64,000 nucleotides of DNA from an uncultured Verrucomicrobiota bacterium. GTDB lineage: Bacteria; Verrucomicrobiota; Verrucomicrobiia; Limisphaerales; UBA9464. Position 1 is the first letter of the stretch. Every line of letters begins with the position of its first letter. The notes under the pieces are model-generated. The model ran no database searches. It was not told the DNA's origin and was given only the letters and a program-made list of their open reading frames with translations. Shown here in pieces: positions 7,910 through 16,935 of this stretch. The stretch spans positions 1 to 64,000 of the forward strand of contig CAJAHH010000136.1 in NCBI GenBank assembly GCA_903939515.1, in the 5' to 3' direction. The position numbers were made by a program, and so were the translations under genes.

Positions 7910-9253
7910 TCAGCCCACGAAGCCCGGGCGATACTGGGTCTTCACCCACTGATTGGCCGAGGGCAAATTCCTGATCTTGAGCGCCTTGGAATCCCATTCC
8001 AGCCGCTGACCAGCCCGGATGGCGAGGTTACCCAGGAGTAAGGTTTCAGTCACCGGTCCGGCCACATCGAAGGCAGACTGTGCCTTCGGCCCGCCTTTGC
8101 AGGCCCGGATCCATTCCTGATAGTGGGCTCCTTCCGAGTCGGCGTATTTCTCAAACTTCTCAGGGACCGATTTGAGATCGGCAGCAGTCCGGCCCGAGCG
8201 AAGTTTACCGCCACCCGGCAGGCTTTCGTAGCTCGTCAGGAGCGTGTCTTCGGAGCCCACCATGAGAACGCCATTACCCCCGTAAGTCTGCCCGGGGAAC
8301 AAGTGCGTCGGCGGCAAGGATCCACCATCGTACCAATGGAACCGCAGCGCGGCCTGTCCCCGACGGGCCGGGATATCCCAGACCACGTGCGAACGCACCG
8401 GAGCCGTTTCGTCATTGGCCCCCTCCGACGTGGCCTCGACGGCGCTCGGATTGGACAAATCCATCGACAACGTGGGCACGTTCAAGAGGTGACAACCCAT
8501 GTCACCCACAGCGCCGGTCCCAAAGTCCCACCAACCGCGCCACTTGAAATGGCCCCACGCTGGATGATACGGGCGCTCTGGAGCGGTCCCCAGCCAGAGG
8601 TCCCAGGACAATTCCTTTGGAACCGTCGGCCGATCGGTCGGGCGCTGGACTCCCTGGGGCCACCAAGGACCGGGACGATCGGTCCAGCAGTGGATCTCCC
8701 GAACCGTTCCCAGCACACCGGCCTTAACCCACTCGGCGTCCCTCCGCACGGCCGCCCGCGACATGCCTTGGTTGCCCATTTGCGTGGCCACGCCCGCCGC
8801 TCGGGTGGCTCGGGTCAGTTCGCGGGCCTCCCAAATCGTGTGGGTCAATGGCTTCTGGCAATAGACATGCCATCCGTGTTGGACCGCCCGCATCGATGGC
8901 GGGAAGTGCGTGTGATCGGGAGTCGAGACAGTGACCGCATCGATCTGGTTGCCCAACTGATCGAACAGTTCCCGCCAATCAGCAAAGCGACGGGCCGAGG
9001 TGAACGTCTTGCCCGCTTGAGCCAAACGGCCGGAATCCACATCACAAATCCCGACAATATTCTCGGTCGCGCCCGCCTGAGTGACGTCGGTCCACCCTTT
9101 TCCACCCACGCCGACGGCTGCGATGCGAAGTCGCTCATTGGCGCCCAACACCCGACGACGACTGACATAGGGGAACTGGCATCCACTCAAATAAGCCCCT
9201 CCGGTGAGCAGGATGGAATCCCTAAGAAATTGACGACGTGACGGGGAGTTCAT
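7910..9253 (-). CDS. Gfo/Idh/MocA-family oxidoreductase, Tat-exported lipoprotein
   Basis: 447 aa from ATG 9253 (MNSPSRRQFL). The same frame stays open to 9700, but that part reads as low-complexity shadow. The N-terminus has a twin-arginine motif (SRRQFL) and a lipobox ending at Cys25 (YLSGC), so the protein is probably an exported lipoprotein. The Rossmann segment IAAVGVGGKGW and the catalytic-type YCQKPLTH (a variant of the usual EKP) mark the NAD(P)-dependent Gfo/Idh/MocA family, which acts on sugars and cyclitols. Such exported members are greatly expanded in Verrucomicrobia and Planctomycetes. The substrate cannot be told. It is divergent from a sugar-type ABC permease. Confidence 0.88.
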   Translation of the reverse strand: MNSPSRRQFLRDSILLTGGAYLSGCQFPYVSRRRVLGANERLRIAAVGVGGKGWTDVTQAGATENIVGICDVDSGRLAQAGKTFTSARRFADWRELFDQLGNQIDAVTVSTPDHTHFPPSMRAVQHGWHVYCQKPLTHTIWEARELTRATRAAGVATQMGNQGMSRAAVRRDAEWVKAGVLGTVREIHCWTDRPGPWWPQGVQRPTDRPTVPKELSWDLWLGTAPERPYHPAWGHFKWRGWWDFGTGAVGDMGCHLLNVPTLSMDLSNPSAVEATSEGANDETAPVRSHVVWDIPARRGQAALRFHWYDGGSLPPTHLFPGQTYGGNGVLMVGSEDTLLTSYESLPGGGKLRSGRTAADLKSVPEKFEKYADSEGAHYQEWIRACKGGPKAQSAFDVAGPVTETLLLGNLAIRAGQRLEWDSKALKIRNLPSANQWVKTQYRPGFVG

Positions 9254-9409
9254 GAGTTCAACGGTGGTCCGACACCGCGACCTCCGGCAAGTCGGATTCG
9301 CCCGGCTGAGAGTAAACAGATTTTGCACACGTCCCGCCGCCGCACGGTTTCCAGGGTTGGCGGCGCGGGCAGGAACAGGCAGGCTCATCAACGTCTTCCT
9401 AGTCATCCG

Positions 9410-10396
9410 ATGGCCTCCACTGTTGCACCTCACGCTCCGTCTTGGCGCCGCCTCCTGCAAACCGCAGGTCCGTTGCTGGGTTTGGTCTTTGTCTTGGGAC
9501 TGCTGGCACTCAGTGAAGAGGCCCGCCCCACCCTCTTCACGGGCCGCAATGCGGCGATTGTCCTCACCCAAACCGTCATCGTGGCCTTGGGCTCCATTGG
9601 CATGACGATGATCATTGTCAGTGGTGGCATCGATCTCAGCGTTGGAGCCGCGGTCGCCTTCAGTTCTGTGGTTGGAGCCAAGATGCTGACCGCTGGCCAC
9701 AATTCCTGGATGGCGGCAGCGGCTGTCATGGGTACTGGGGCGCTCATCGGCGCAGCCAATGGAGGACTCATCGCTGGACTGCGCCTCTCTCCCTTCATCA
9801 TCAGTCTTGGAATGATGGGAGTGGTGCGTGGGGGCGCCAAATGGATCAGCGGCAAGCAGGCAGTCTACAACCCCGAAGCCAGCGGTCTCAACTCCCTGAT
9901 GGAGCGGACCAACCCGCAGGGCTTCCTACCGCTTCCTCCCGGCGTTTGGATCACCTTGGGCCTCGCGGTCATCGCTAGCTTCATTATGCGCCGCAGCGTT
10001 TTTGGTCGCCATGTCTACGCCATCGGATCCAGCGAACCGGCCGCTCGCTTATGCGGAGTCCGCGTGCAACGGGTCAAATTATTGCTCTACACACTGGCAG
10101 GAGCCTTCTTCGGATTGGCCGGATTAATGCAGCAATCTCGACTCACCCAGGGGGATCCGACGGTGGCCGTCGGCCTCGAATTAGACATCATCGCCGCCGT
10201 CGTGATCGGCGGAGCCAGCCTCAACGGTGGCATCGGTGGCATCGGTGGCTCGCTCATGGGAGCCCTCTTGATGGCGGTTCTGCGCAATGGCACCAACCAA
10301 CTCGGCTGGGATTCCTACATTCAGGAAATCATCATCGGTGCGGTGATTGTCATGGCCGTGGGCCTAGACAAATGGCGCCAGGGTCGCACGCACTGA
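9410..10396 (+). CDS. Ribose/xylose-type ABC transporter permease (RbsC family)
   Basis: 328 aa from ATG 9410 (MASTVAPHAP); the frame upstream to 9323 is not convincing. About ten hydrophobic helices are visible, with the family landmarks GSIGMTMIIVSGGIDLSVGA, SPFIISLGMMGVVRGGAKW and IIAAVVIGGASLNGGIGG. RbsC-type permeases carry monosaccharides across the inner membrane. They normally sit beside a tandem-ATPase gene (rbsA) and a binding-protein gene. Here neither is adjacent: the next gene is metG. A sugar-binding protein gene lies about 26 kb away at 35757-36719, so the transporter parts may be scattered. The family is confident, the substrate unknown. Confidence 0.88.
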   Translation: MASTVAPHAPSWRRLLQTAGPLLGLVFVLGLLALSEEARPTLFTGRNAAIVLTQTVIVALGSIGMTMIIVSGGIDLSVGAAVAFSSVVGAKMLTAGHNSWMAAAAVMGTGALIGAANGGLIAGLRLSPFIISLGMMGVVRGGAKWISGKQAVYNPEASGLNSLMERTNPQGFLPLPPGVWITLGLAVIASFIMRRSVFGRHVYAIGSSEPAARLCGVRVQRVKLLLYTLAGAFFGLAGLMQQSRLTQGDPTVAVGLELDIIAAVVIGGASLNGGIGGIGGSLMGALLMAVLRNGTNQLGWDSYIQEIIIGAVIVMAVGLDKWRQGRTH

Positions 10397-10504
10397 CACC
10401 GCACGACCCTCAACAATTGAGGATAATTCTCTGAGCGAACGCGGGCCCGCCCTGCACAGCCACTGTGGCACCAGTAAACTCTTCGATTTTGAGGCATTCT
10501 CGGT

Positions 10505-12082
10505 TTGAATCGCTCGTACATGGACAAGCGGTTCTACATCACCACGGCGATTGATTATGTGAACGGGGCTCCCCACCTGGGGCACGCCTACGAAAAGGTG
10601 GTGGCCGATGTCATCGCTCGGGCTCGGCGAAGCCTGGGACAGTCTGTCTTCTTCCTGACCGGATTGGACGAACACGGCCAGAAGGTCCAGCAAGCGGCCC
10701 TCGATTTGGGCCAATCGCCTCAAGCCTACTGCGATGACCTCGCCGTCCAGTGGAGTTCCTTCGTCCAGTCCCTCGGGTTGAGTCACGATGACTTCGTCCG
10801 CACCACCGATGCCCGTCACCAGCACATCGTGGTGGCGTTGCTCAACCGGCTCCACGCGACGGGTCACTTCTACAAGTCTGCCTACCGGGGATTTTATTCG
10901 GTGAAGGAGGAAACGTTCCTCACCGAAAAAGACCGCAATCCCGACGGTTCTTGGGATCCGCAATGGGGCGTTGTGCAGGAACTGGTTGAGGAGAACTGGT
11001 ACTTCAAGCTGGGTGAGCACCAAGCGTGGTTGGTCGAGTACCTTGAAAAGAATCCCGAGTTCGTTCAACCCACCAACCGGCGCAACGAGGTCCTGGGTTT
11101 CCTTCGTTCCCAGAAGCTCGAAGACCTCTGCATCTCCCGTCCGTCCTCTCGACTCTCCTGGGGAATCCCCCTGCCCTTCGATCCCGGCTATGTGACTTAC
11201 GTCTGGTTCGATGCGTTGGTGAACTATTTTTCCATCCCAGCCGCCTTGGGCGACCCCGCGGCACTCGCGCCTCTCGGCAGCCCAGCGCCCGCCAGTTCCA
11301 GCTTGTCCGTTTGGCCCGCAGACATTCATTTGATCGGCAAGGACATCCTCAAGTTTCACGCCGTGTACTGGCCGATCATGCTTCACGCCCTCGGAGCCCC
11401 GTTGCCCAAGACCATTCTAGTCCACGGTTGGTGGCAGAAGGACGGCGCCAAGCTCAGCAAGAGCACCGGCAACGTGGTGGATCCCCTGGCCATCATCGGC
11501 GAATGGGGGTTAGACGCCTTCCGCTACTACGTCGTTCGTGAATTGGGCATTGGCCCCGACGGCAACTGGACCGACGACGGGTTCCGTGTCCGCTACAACT
11601 CGGAATTGGCCAATGGACTGGGCAACCTGCTCAACCGGGCAGTCAACATGCTCAACAAGTATCGAGCCGGCGTGATTCCTTCCCCATCCAGCACCCTCGC
11701 GGTGGAGGCCACGGCGGCCGTCGAGAAAACGCGCGCGTGCTACCTGGCCAACGACCCGCAAGGAGCCCTCATCGCGGCCTGGGAGCTGGTGAATCGGGCC
11801 AACCTGTTTGTCGAAGAGACCAAACCCTTCCACTTGGCCAAAGATCCGGCGCAGTCCGAACTATTGGATTCGGTGCTCTACAATTTGGTAGAGTCCTGCC
11901 GAATTCTCGCCGTGCTGGTACAACCGGTGATGCCGGCGACCGCTGATAAAATCTTCGCCCAACTCAAGGTCTGTGGAGAGGCCTCCGATTGGAAGCAATC
12001 GGCCTGGGGTGGTCTTGCTCAAGGGCACCAGGTCGGCGCGCCCATCCCGCTCTTTCCCCGCAAAGATCTCGCTCCGAAATAA
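10505..12082 (+). CDS. metG: Methionyl-tRNA synthetase
   Basis: 525 aa; ATG 10505 is used, and 10520 (MDKRFYITT) is also possible. It charges tRNA-Met with methionine. Class I signatures are present: HLGH in NGAPHLGHAYEKV (HIGH motif) and KLSKS in GAKLSKSTGNV (KMSKS motif). Further family segments are SRPSSRLSWGIPLP and YVTYVWFDALVNYF. The connective-peptide region around residues 125-160 reads YRGFYSVKEETFLTEKD, with Ser/Glu where zinc-binding cysteines often sit, so this is a knuckle-less form. The C-terminal EMAP-like tRNA-binding domain of longer MetRS proteins is absent. The enzyme looks complete otherwise. Confidence 0.95.
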   Translation: MNRSYMDKRFYITTAIDYVNGAPHLGHAYEKVVADVIARARRSLGQSVFFLTGLDEHGQKVQQAALDLGQSPQAYCDDLAVQWSSFVQSLGLSHDDFVRTTDARHQHIVVALLNRLHATGHFYKSAYRGFYSVKEETFLTEKDRNPDGSWDPQWGVVQELVEENWYFKLGEHQAWLVEYLEKNPEFVQPTNRRNEVLGFLRSQKLEDLCISRPSSRLSWGIPLPFDPGYVTYVWFDALVNYFSIPAALGDPAALAPLGSPAPASSSLSVWPADIHLIGKDILKFHAVYWPIMLHALGAPLPKTILVHGWWQKDGAKLSKSTGNVVDPLAIIGEWGLDAFRYYVVRELGIGPDGNWTDDGFRVRYNSELANGLGNLLNRAVNMLNKYRAGVIPSPSSTLAVEATAAVEKTRACYLANDPQGALIAAWELVNRANLFVEETKPFHLAKDPAQSELLDSVLYNLVESCRILAVLVQPVMPATADKIFAQLKVCGEASDWKQSAWGGLAQGHQVGAPIPLFPRKDLAPK

Positions 12083-12193
12083 CCCATGGAGGTCTGCCTG
12101 CTTGCTCGAAGATCTGCGACCGCTCCGCTGGCAAGTCACCGTCGATCTCCATCGGGGTTGGTCAGGATTGATCGGGGTCGATCAGTGCTGAAG

Positions 12194-12233
12194 TCTATCG
12201 AGGTCGAAATCTGGAGATAGAAATCTCGCGATA
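12194..12233. repeat. Inverted and tandem short repeats in the metG/moxR convergent gap
   Basis: TCTATC (12194-12199) pairs with GATAGA (12216-12221). A 14-bp unit GAAATCTGGAGATA (12206-12219) is followed by an imperfect tandem copy GAAATCTCGCGATA (12220-12233). The 256-bp gap otherwise holds no gene. Confidence 0.5.
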
Positions 12234-12277
12234 GATATTTCCCCCACCTCAAGCAGCTCCCCTCATCAACCAGCAAA

Positions 12278-12305
12278 GGCCGAGGCGGGCGCACCCGCTA
12301 CGGCC
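12278..12305 (-). terminator. Putative terminator downstream of moxR
   Basis: On the minus strand GGCCG-TA-GCGGG pairs with CCCGC-CT-CGGCC and is followed by TTTG. The stem is strong and the T-run short. It lies 34 bp past the moxR stop. Confidence 0.5.
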
Positions 12306-12338
12306 CAATGCCTGCCCGCGGCCCGACCGGTCTGAGCC

Positions 12339-13340
12339 TCAGGGAACCTTCACCTTGGACAGCAGCGTGCCGACGATGCTTTCTGTGGTCACTTCTTCGG
12401 CTTCGGCCTCATAGGTGAGCAGAATGCGGTGCCGCAAAACGTCGAGAGCGATGCGCTTCACGTCCTCCGGTGTCACATAGTTGCGACCCTCGATGAGTGC
12501 GCAGGCCCGCGCAGCCAAAGTCAGATTGATCGTGGCCCGCGGGCTGGCACCGATTCGAACCAGGCGCTTGAGTTCTGGGGCCACTCCCGAACCCGCAGCC
12601 GCCTCACGGGTCGAAATCACCAAGCGGACGATGTAGTCGCGCACCAGCGGATCCACATGGATGGAGTTGACTAGAGTTTGATAGGCGGAGATTTCCTCCG
12701 GCTTCACCACCGAATCAATGGTGAGCTGCGGGCGAGTACTGGCCATGCGGTCGAGGATGATCAATTCCTCCTCGGCCGACGGATAGCCCACCACCACCTT
12801 CAACATGAATCGGTCCATTTGAGCCTCGGGCAAGGGATAGGTTCCCTCTTGCTCGATAGGATTCTGGGTCGCCAAAACGAGAAAGGGATCCGGCAAGGGC
12901 CAGGTCTTGTCACCGATGGTCACCTGGCGCTCTTGCATGGCCTCCAGCAATGCGGACTGCACTTTACTCGGGGCGCGGTTAATTTCATCAGCCAGCACCA
13001 GATTGGCAAAAATCGGTCCCTGCCGGGTTGAGTAAGTCCCCTGCAACGGATCATAAATCAGCGTTCCAGTGATGTCGCCCGGCAGCAAATCAGGCGTAAA
13101 TTGAATCCGCGAAAATTGACAGTCTGTGGCTCGGGCGAGTGCGCTGACGCTGGCGGTCTTGGCCAAACCGGGCAACCCTTCGAGCAAAATGTGACCTCGG
13201 GCCACCAGGCCCACCATCAACCGATGGATGAGTTCTTGTTGCCCCACGATCACCCGAGCCATCTCTGAGCGGACCCGACCGAGATGTTCACTGGCAGCAC
13301 GGTACGGAGCGAGGGATGTAGAATCAGTGGGGGCACTCAT
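12339..13340 (-). CDS. MoxR-family AAA+ ATPase
   Basis: 333 aa, full length for MoxR. Walker A is GLPGLAKT (residues 55-62), Walker B is LVLADEINRAP, sensor-1 is LATQNPIEQEGTYPLPEAQ, and a C-terminal lid domain follows. MoxR ATPases act as chaperones that help assemble or activate enzyme complexes, usually alongside DUF58 and VWA-domain proteins encoded next to them. No DUF58 or VWA gene is adjacent here, so it stands alone between convergent metG and the divergent TPR gene. Confidence 0.92.
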   Translation of the reverse strand: MSAPTDSTSLAPYRAASEHLGRVRSEMARVIVGQQELIHRLMVGLVARGHILLEGLPGLAKTASVSALARATDCQFSRIQFTPDLLPGDITGTLIYDPLQGTYSTRQGPIFANLVLADEINRAPSKVQSALLEAMQERQVTIGDKTWPLPDPFLVLATQNPIEQEGTYPLPEAQMDRFMLKVVVGYPSAEEELIILDRMASTRPQLTIDSVVKPEEISAYQTLVNSIHVDPLVRDYIVRLVISTREAAAGSGVAPELKRLVRIGASPRATINLTLAARACALIEGRNYVTPEDVKRIALDVLRHRILLTYEAEAEEVTTESIVGTLLSKVKVP

Positions 13341-13493
13341 GGCTGAATCGATTTAGCTACAAACAATCAATGAACCTGAGTTGAAGTCCAGCCTCACACC
13401 GAACTTTTACCCCAATAAAACAATATTGCCGACCGTCCACGCCAGAATGCTCTCGCCCTGAAAGCCGGGTCGGGTTCCTATAGGCACCGAAGC

Positions 13494-14321
13494 ATGCACC
13501 TCGCTCGTTGGCTGATACTCTGGACCCTGACCGCATCGGTCGCTTTTACCGCCGAGCTTCCCACCGTAGAAGGAGCATTGGGATGGATGCGTAAGGGCGA
13601 CTCCACGAATGCGATCGCCACACTCAGCGCCTTGCTCAAGCAAAAGCCCGACGAAGTCCGTGCATGGCACTTGCGAGCCCAGATCCGAGGTCTGAGTGGC
13701 GATGCTGACGGAGCGATCTCGGACTTCGGAGAAGCCATCCAACGCAACCCCAAATCCCCCTATTTGGTCCAAGAGCGCGGAATGCTTCATTTCCGTCGCA
13801 ATGACATGGAAAAGGCTCTCATCGATTTCGATCGAGCCAACGAGATAGATTCTCGGATGGCGCCACAAAATTGGCAGCGCGGCATCGCCCTCTACTACGC
13901 CGGACGCTACGCGGACGGACGCCGGCAGTTCGAACTGCACCAGACCGTCAATTCCGATGACGTGGAGAATGCCGTCTGGCACTTCCTGTGCGTGGCACGC
14001 GAAAAGAATCCGGAGACTGCACGCGCCCGATTAATTCCCATCCAGGGCGATGTGCGTGTTCCGATGAAGGAAGTCCACCGACTCTTCGCCGGATCGGCGA
14101 CGCCCGCCGACGTGATGAAGGCCGCCGAGGAGACCTCGACCGATCCAAAAGCCAAACAAAAGCACCTTTTCTACGCCCGACTCTATTTGGGCCTTTATTT
14201 CGAAGCGACCGGGGACAAGACCCGCGCCGCCGAACACATCCGCACGGCCGCCGACATGGCTCCGCGCGACGACTACATGGGCGATGTCGCCCGTGTCCAC
14301 GCCCGCCGTTTGAAAGAATGA
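13494..14321 (+). CDS. Exported TPR-repeat protein (NlpI-like)
   Basis: 275 aa with a signal peptide (about residues 1-20, MHLARWLILWTLTASVAFTA). At least three tetratricopeptide repeats follow: NAIATLSALLKQKPDEVRAW, then GDADGAISDFGEAIQRNP, then NDMEKALIDFDRANEID. The layout resembles NlpI-type lipoproteins but there is no lipobox cysteine. Presumably periplasmic and a protein-binding adaptor. Its stop overlaps the start of the downstream RNA methyltransferase gene (ATGA), so the two are co-translated, though a functional link is not apparent. Confidence 0.8.
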   Translation: MHLARWLILWTLTASVAFTAELPTVEGALGWMRKGDSTNAIATLSALLKQKPDEVRAWHLRAQIRGLSGDADGAISDFGEAIQRNPKSPYLVQERGMLHFRRNDMEKALIDFDRANEIDSRMAPQNWQRGIALYYAGRYADGRRQFELHQTVNSDDVENAVWHFLCVAREKNPETARARLIPIQGDVRVPMKEVHRLFAGSATPADVMKAAEETSTDPKAKQKHLFYARLYLGLYFEATGDKTRAAEHIRTAADMAPRDDYMGDVARVHARRLKE

Positions 14322-15712
14322 ACCCTCCTCCGACCGATTCCCCTAACTCCAGCAATGGCCCGCGACGCGGATCCGACCGACCTGCTCGCGGACCTCGATT
14401 CGTCCAGCAACGCCGTCCTTTTAGCCCGCAGCAAAGCCCGCAGCAAGACCGTCGACCCGGCGCCGGACGGCCAGTTGCCGGACGGCCAGTTGCCCATTCC
14501 GAGGCACGAAATCCGTCACCCAGACCGGAGGGAAGACACCCCCAACCTCCACGAGGAGAACTAGCCGATGAACCGGGAGGAATTCCGCCCTCCCAGATGA
14601 CTCCGCTGCAATTGGCTGTTCGGATCGTGAGCCGTTCCACCCCCGAGAACCCAGCGGACATGGTCTTACGCCAAACGCTCTTCCGTCGTCGGGGTCTGTC
14701 GCCCTCCGATGCCACTTGGGTCAGTCGGGCCGTTTTTAGTTTTTTCCGATGGGAACGCTGGTTGGCCACTGATCGCCCTCTGGAATCTCGCATCGAAGAT
14801 GGCTTACGCCTGGCGGCTCGGTTCGCTGCAGAACCCAAATCCTTCTCCAACGACGAACTGGTCCGCAATACCCTGCCTGATTGGGCGGCCCAACATCTGG
14901 CGGTCACACCCGAATTAGCTCGCTCACTTCAACGCGAACCCAGCCTCTGGATCCGAAGCCGACCCGAATCCAGTGAAGAGTTGTCCCAACGTCTTCGCGA
15001 TCTCAAGCCCGGCCCCTTCCCCGACTCGTACCAGTACGCAGGCCGGGACGACCTCTTCATAGACCGAGGGTTTCAAGGCGGACAGTTCGAGATCCAGGAT
15101 ATCGCCTCTCAGGCCGTGGGACGCATTTGCGCTCCGCGAGCCAGTGAGGTGTGGTGGGATGCCTGCGCGGGCGAGGGCGGCAAAACCCTTCACCTGTCGG
15201 CACTCATGGGTGGCAAGAGCCTGATTTGGGCCAGTGACCGTGCGGCCTGGCGTCTTGATCGCCTCCGCCAGCGAGCCGGCCGGGCCAAGTGCTTTAATTA
15301 TAGGGCTGTGCATTGGGACGGCTCGGAACACCCGCCCACGAAGACCCGCTTCGACGGCATTCTCCTCGACGCCCCCTGTTCTGGATTGGGCACCTGGGGT
15401 CGCAATCCCCATTCCCGATGGACAACCACAGTCCAAGACATCGAGGAACTTGCGGCCATTCAGCGGAAGTTGCTCCAGAACGTGGCCGACTCCCTCAAAC
15501 CGGGCGGTCGATTAATCTACGCCGTCTGCACACTAAGCCGTGCCGAAACAACCGAGGTCGCCGACTGGTTCACCCAGGAGCGCAGTGACCTGGATACCCT
15601 CGCCGTGATCAATCCGTTCCAGCCCGACGAGCCTCCGGTCACCCAGTTGCAACTGTTGCCTCAGGACACCGGCGGCAACGGCATGTTTGTTGCCGCTTGG
15701 ACCAAGCTCTAA
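14318..15712 (+). CDS. RsmB/NOP2-family RNA (cytosine-5) methyltransferase with disordered N-terminal tail
   Basis: 464 aa from ATG 14318, which overlaps the TPR gene stop. Residues 1-95 are low-complexity and Arg/Pro/Gln/Gly-rich, with a tandem GRPVAGRPVA unit encoded by an exact 15-bp duplication at 14463-14492. Then come an NusB-like helical region (LVVRQTLFRR-like, LRQTLFRRRGLSPS) and the catalytic Rossmann domain. That domain has WWDACAGEGGKTLHLSALM (SAM binding), LLDAPCSGLGTWGRNP (motif IV PC) and YAVCTLSRAE (motif VI, catalytic Cys). It would methylate C5 of a cytosine in rRNA, the exact target unknown. The basic tail is unusual for the family. Confidence 0.88.
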   Translation: MNPPPTDSPNSSNGPRRGSDRPARGPRFVQQRRPFSPQQSPQQDRRPGAGRPVAGRPVAHSEARNPSPRPEGRHPQPPRGELADEPGGIPPSQMTPLQLAVRIVSRSTPENPADMVLRQTLFRRRGLSPSDATWVSRAVFSFFRWERWLATDRPLESRIEDGLRLAARFAAEPKSFSNDELVRNTLPDWAAQHLAVTPELARSLQREPSLWIRSRPESSEELSQRLRDLKPGPFPDSYQYAGRDDLFIDRGFQGGQFEIQDIASQAVGRICAPRASEVWWDACAGEGGKTLHLSALMGGKSLIWASDRAAWRLDRLRQRAGRAKCFNYRAVHWDGSEHPPTKTRFDGILLDAPCSGLGTWGRNPHSRWTTTVQDIEELAAIQRKLLQNVADSLKPGGRLIYAVCTLSRAETTEVADWFTQERSDLDTLAVINPFQPDEPPVTQLQLLPQDTGGNGMFVAAWTKL

Positions 15713-15746
15713 TAGGGGCCTCACAGCGCCTATTAGACAATTCCGT

Positions 15747-15776
15747 GACAACTCCGCGGGGGCCCGCGGAGTTGTC
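15747..15776. terminator. Bidirectional terminator hairpin
   Basis: GACAACTCCGCGG (15747-15759) and CCGCGGAGTTGTC (15764-15776) form a perfect 13-bp stem with a GGGC loop. It sits between the convergent methyltransferase and isomerase genes. Confidence 0.75.
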
Positions 15777-15800
15777 CCGGTCAGACAGTTCGGCTTTTAA

Positions 15801-16874
15801 TTAAGCCTTGAGTCCCAGGCCGAGGCCATCGCGGCAGTAGCGAATGCTCTTCTCCAGTTCATCGCGCTGCCGCTGCTTGTCACCGCCATCGTACTGATCC
15901 ATCGCCTGCCCACGACGGGCGACGGCCAGGAATCGTGCAAATTCTACGGCCGACTTCTTGGGAAAAGCCTCCCAGAACGAGTCCTGGTAATACGGAAACT
16001 CCACGGCGAATCCGCCGATGGTCTCGATGTTCACCGCCACACCAGGGCACAATTGCGCGTACCGATCGAAGTACCGATTCAGGTCCACGCAGCCTCCGTC
16101 GCCCATCGCCGTCCACTGCACCTTGCAACCCTTGTCGGTCTGCCAAATGCGCGAATCCCGCAAGCTGGTCGTGATCGCGTAGGGCCCGAGTTTCTCCAAG
16201 CTGTCCAAAGGATCTTCGAGGGTCCAAGCCGCATTGCCGGAGTCCATGTTGGCACCGACAAACTCGCGACCGGCTCCTTCGATCAAGGTGATCAATTCTT
16301 CAGCCGTCATGTCGCCCGCGTGGTTTTCCACCGACACTTTCACGCCCAAATCTAGGGCCTGATTCCGGCAGGCCTTCAATACCTTAACCGTGTCGGCAAT
16401 CCGCGCCTCGATGCCACCCGGAGTCCGACGATCGTCGCGCGAACCGAGCACCACCCGGAAGGCGGGCGAGCCCACCGCCTTGGAAAGGCGCAACCCCAAG
16501 GACAAATGCTCCTCGGCAGTGCCCCAGTCCTTTTTGAACGACTTGGATGTCGGACAAATACTCCAAGAACCGAGCAAGATTTCCACGCCCTTGTCCGCGG
16601 CGTACTTGCGCAACTCCGAGGCCGCCGAGGTTTCTGACGAACCCAGTCCGGCCAGATCCGTAATGAAGAGCGTATCGAGCTTCAACCCGGCCGCGTAGTC
16701 CACCAACTCGCGCCCCTTCCATCCCCAAGCCCGGACGGCGAAGTTATCGATGCCCAATTTGATGCGATTGCCCGAGGCATCTCGACGAGCTGCAACGGCG
16801 GCCGAGGCGACGGGAGCCACGAGAGCGGAGGCGCCAGCCACGGCGGCGGCGGTGAGGAATTTACGTCGGTTCAT
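15801..16874 (-). CDS. Tat-exported sugar phosphate isomerase/epimerase (xylose isomerase-like TIM barrel)
   Basis: 357 aa. The N-terminus MNRRKFLTAAAVAGAS is a twin-arginine signal with likely cleavage near ASA at about residue 25. The body fits the AP-endonuclease-2/xylose-isomerase-like barrel: GIDNFAVRAWGWKGRELVDY, DLGVKVSVENHAGDMTAEEL with a metal-binding Glu/His, VGANMDSGNAAW, and GVAVNIETIGG. These proteins epimerise or isomerise sugars and cyclitols and in this phylum often work with Gfo/Idh/MocA oxidoreductases. The substrate is not predictable. A short gap and a hairpin at the 3' end suggest it is expressed alone. Confidence 0.85.
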   Translation of the reverse strand: MNRRKFLTAAAVAGASALVAPVASAAVAARRDASGNRIKLGIDNFAVRAWGWKGRELVDYAAGLKLDTLFITDLAGLGSSETSAASELRKYAADKGVEILLGSWSICPTSKSFKKDWGTAEEHLSLGLRLSKAVGSPAFRVVLGSRDDRRTPGGIEARIADTVKVLKACRNQALDLGVKVSVENHAGDMTAEELITLIEGAGREFVGANMDSGNAAWTLEDPLDSLEKLGPYAITTSLRDSRIWQTDKGCKVQWTAMGDGGCVDLNRYFDRYAQLCPGVAVNIETIGGFAVEFPYYQDSFWEAFPKKSAVEFARFLAVARRGQAMDQYDGGDKQRQRDELEKSIRYCRDGLGLGLKA

Positions 16875-16935
16875 GGTGTTGGGAAGAGCTTTTGCCGGGA
16901 CACGTCATTTTGGCCAGAGCGGAAAACCGTCCGAG

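Noticed and set aside
9254-9700. Upstream extension of the exported oxidoreductase frame
   Set aside because: The Tat-lipobox signal starts at 9253. The extension covers the divergent permease gene and is low-complexity.
13948-14907. 319-aa minus-strand frame opposite the TPR/methyltransferase junction
   Set aside because: It is Arg/Gly/Ser-rich shadow of two real coupled genes and has no recognisable motif.
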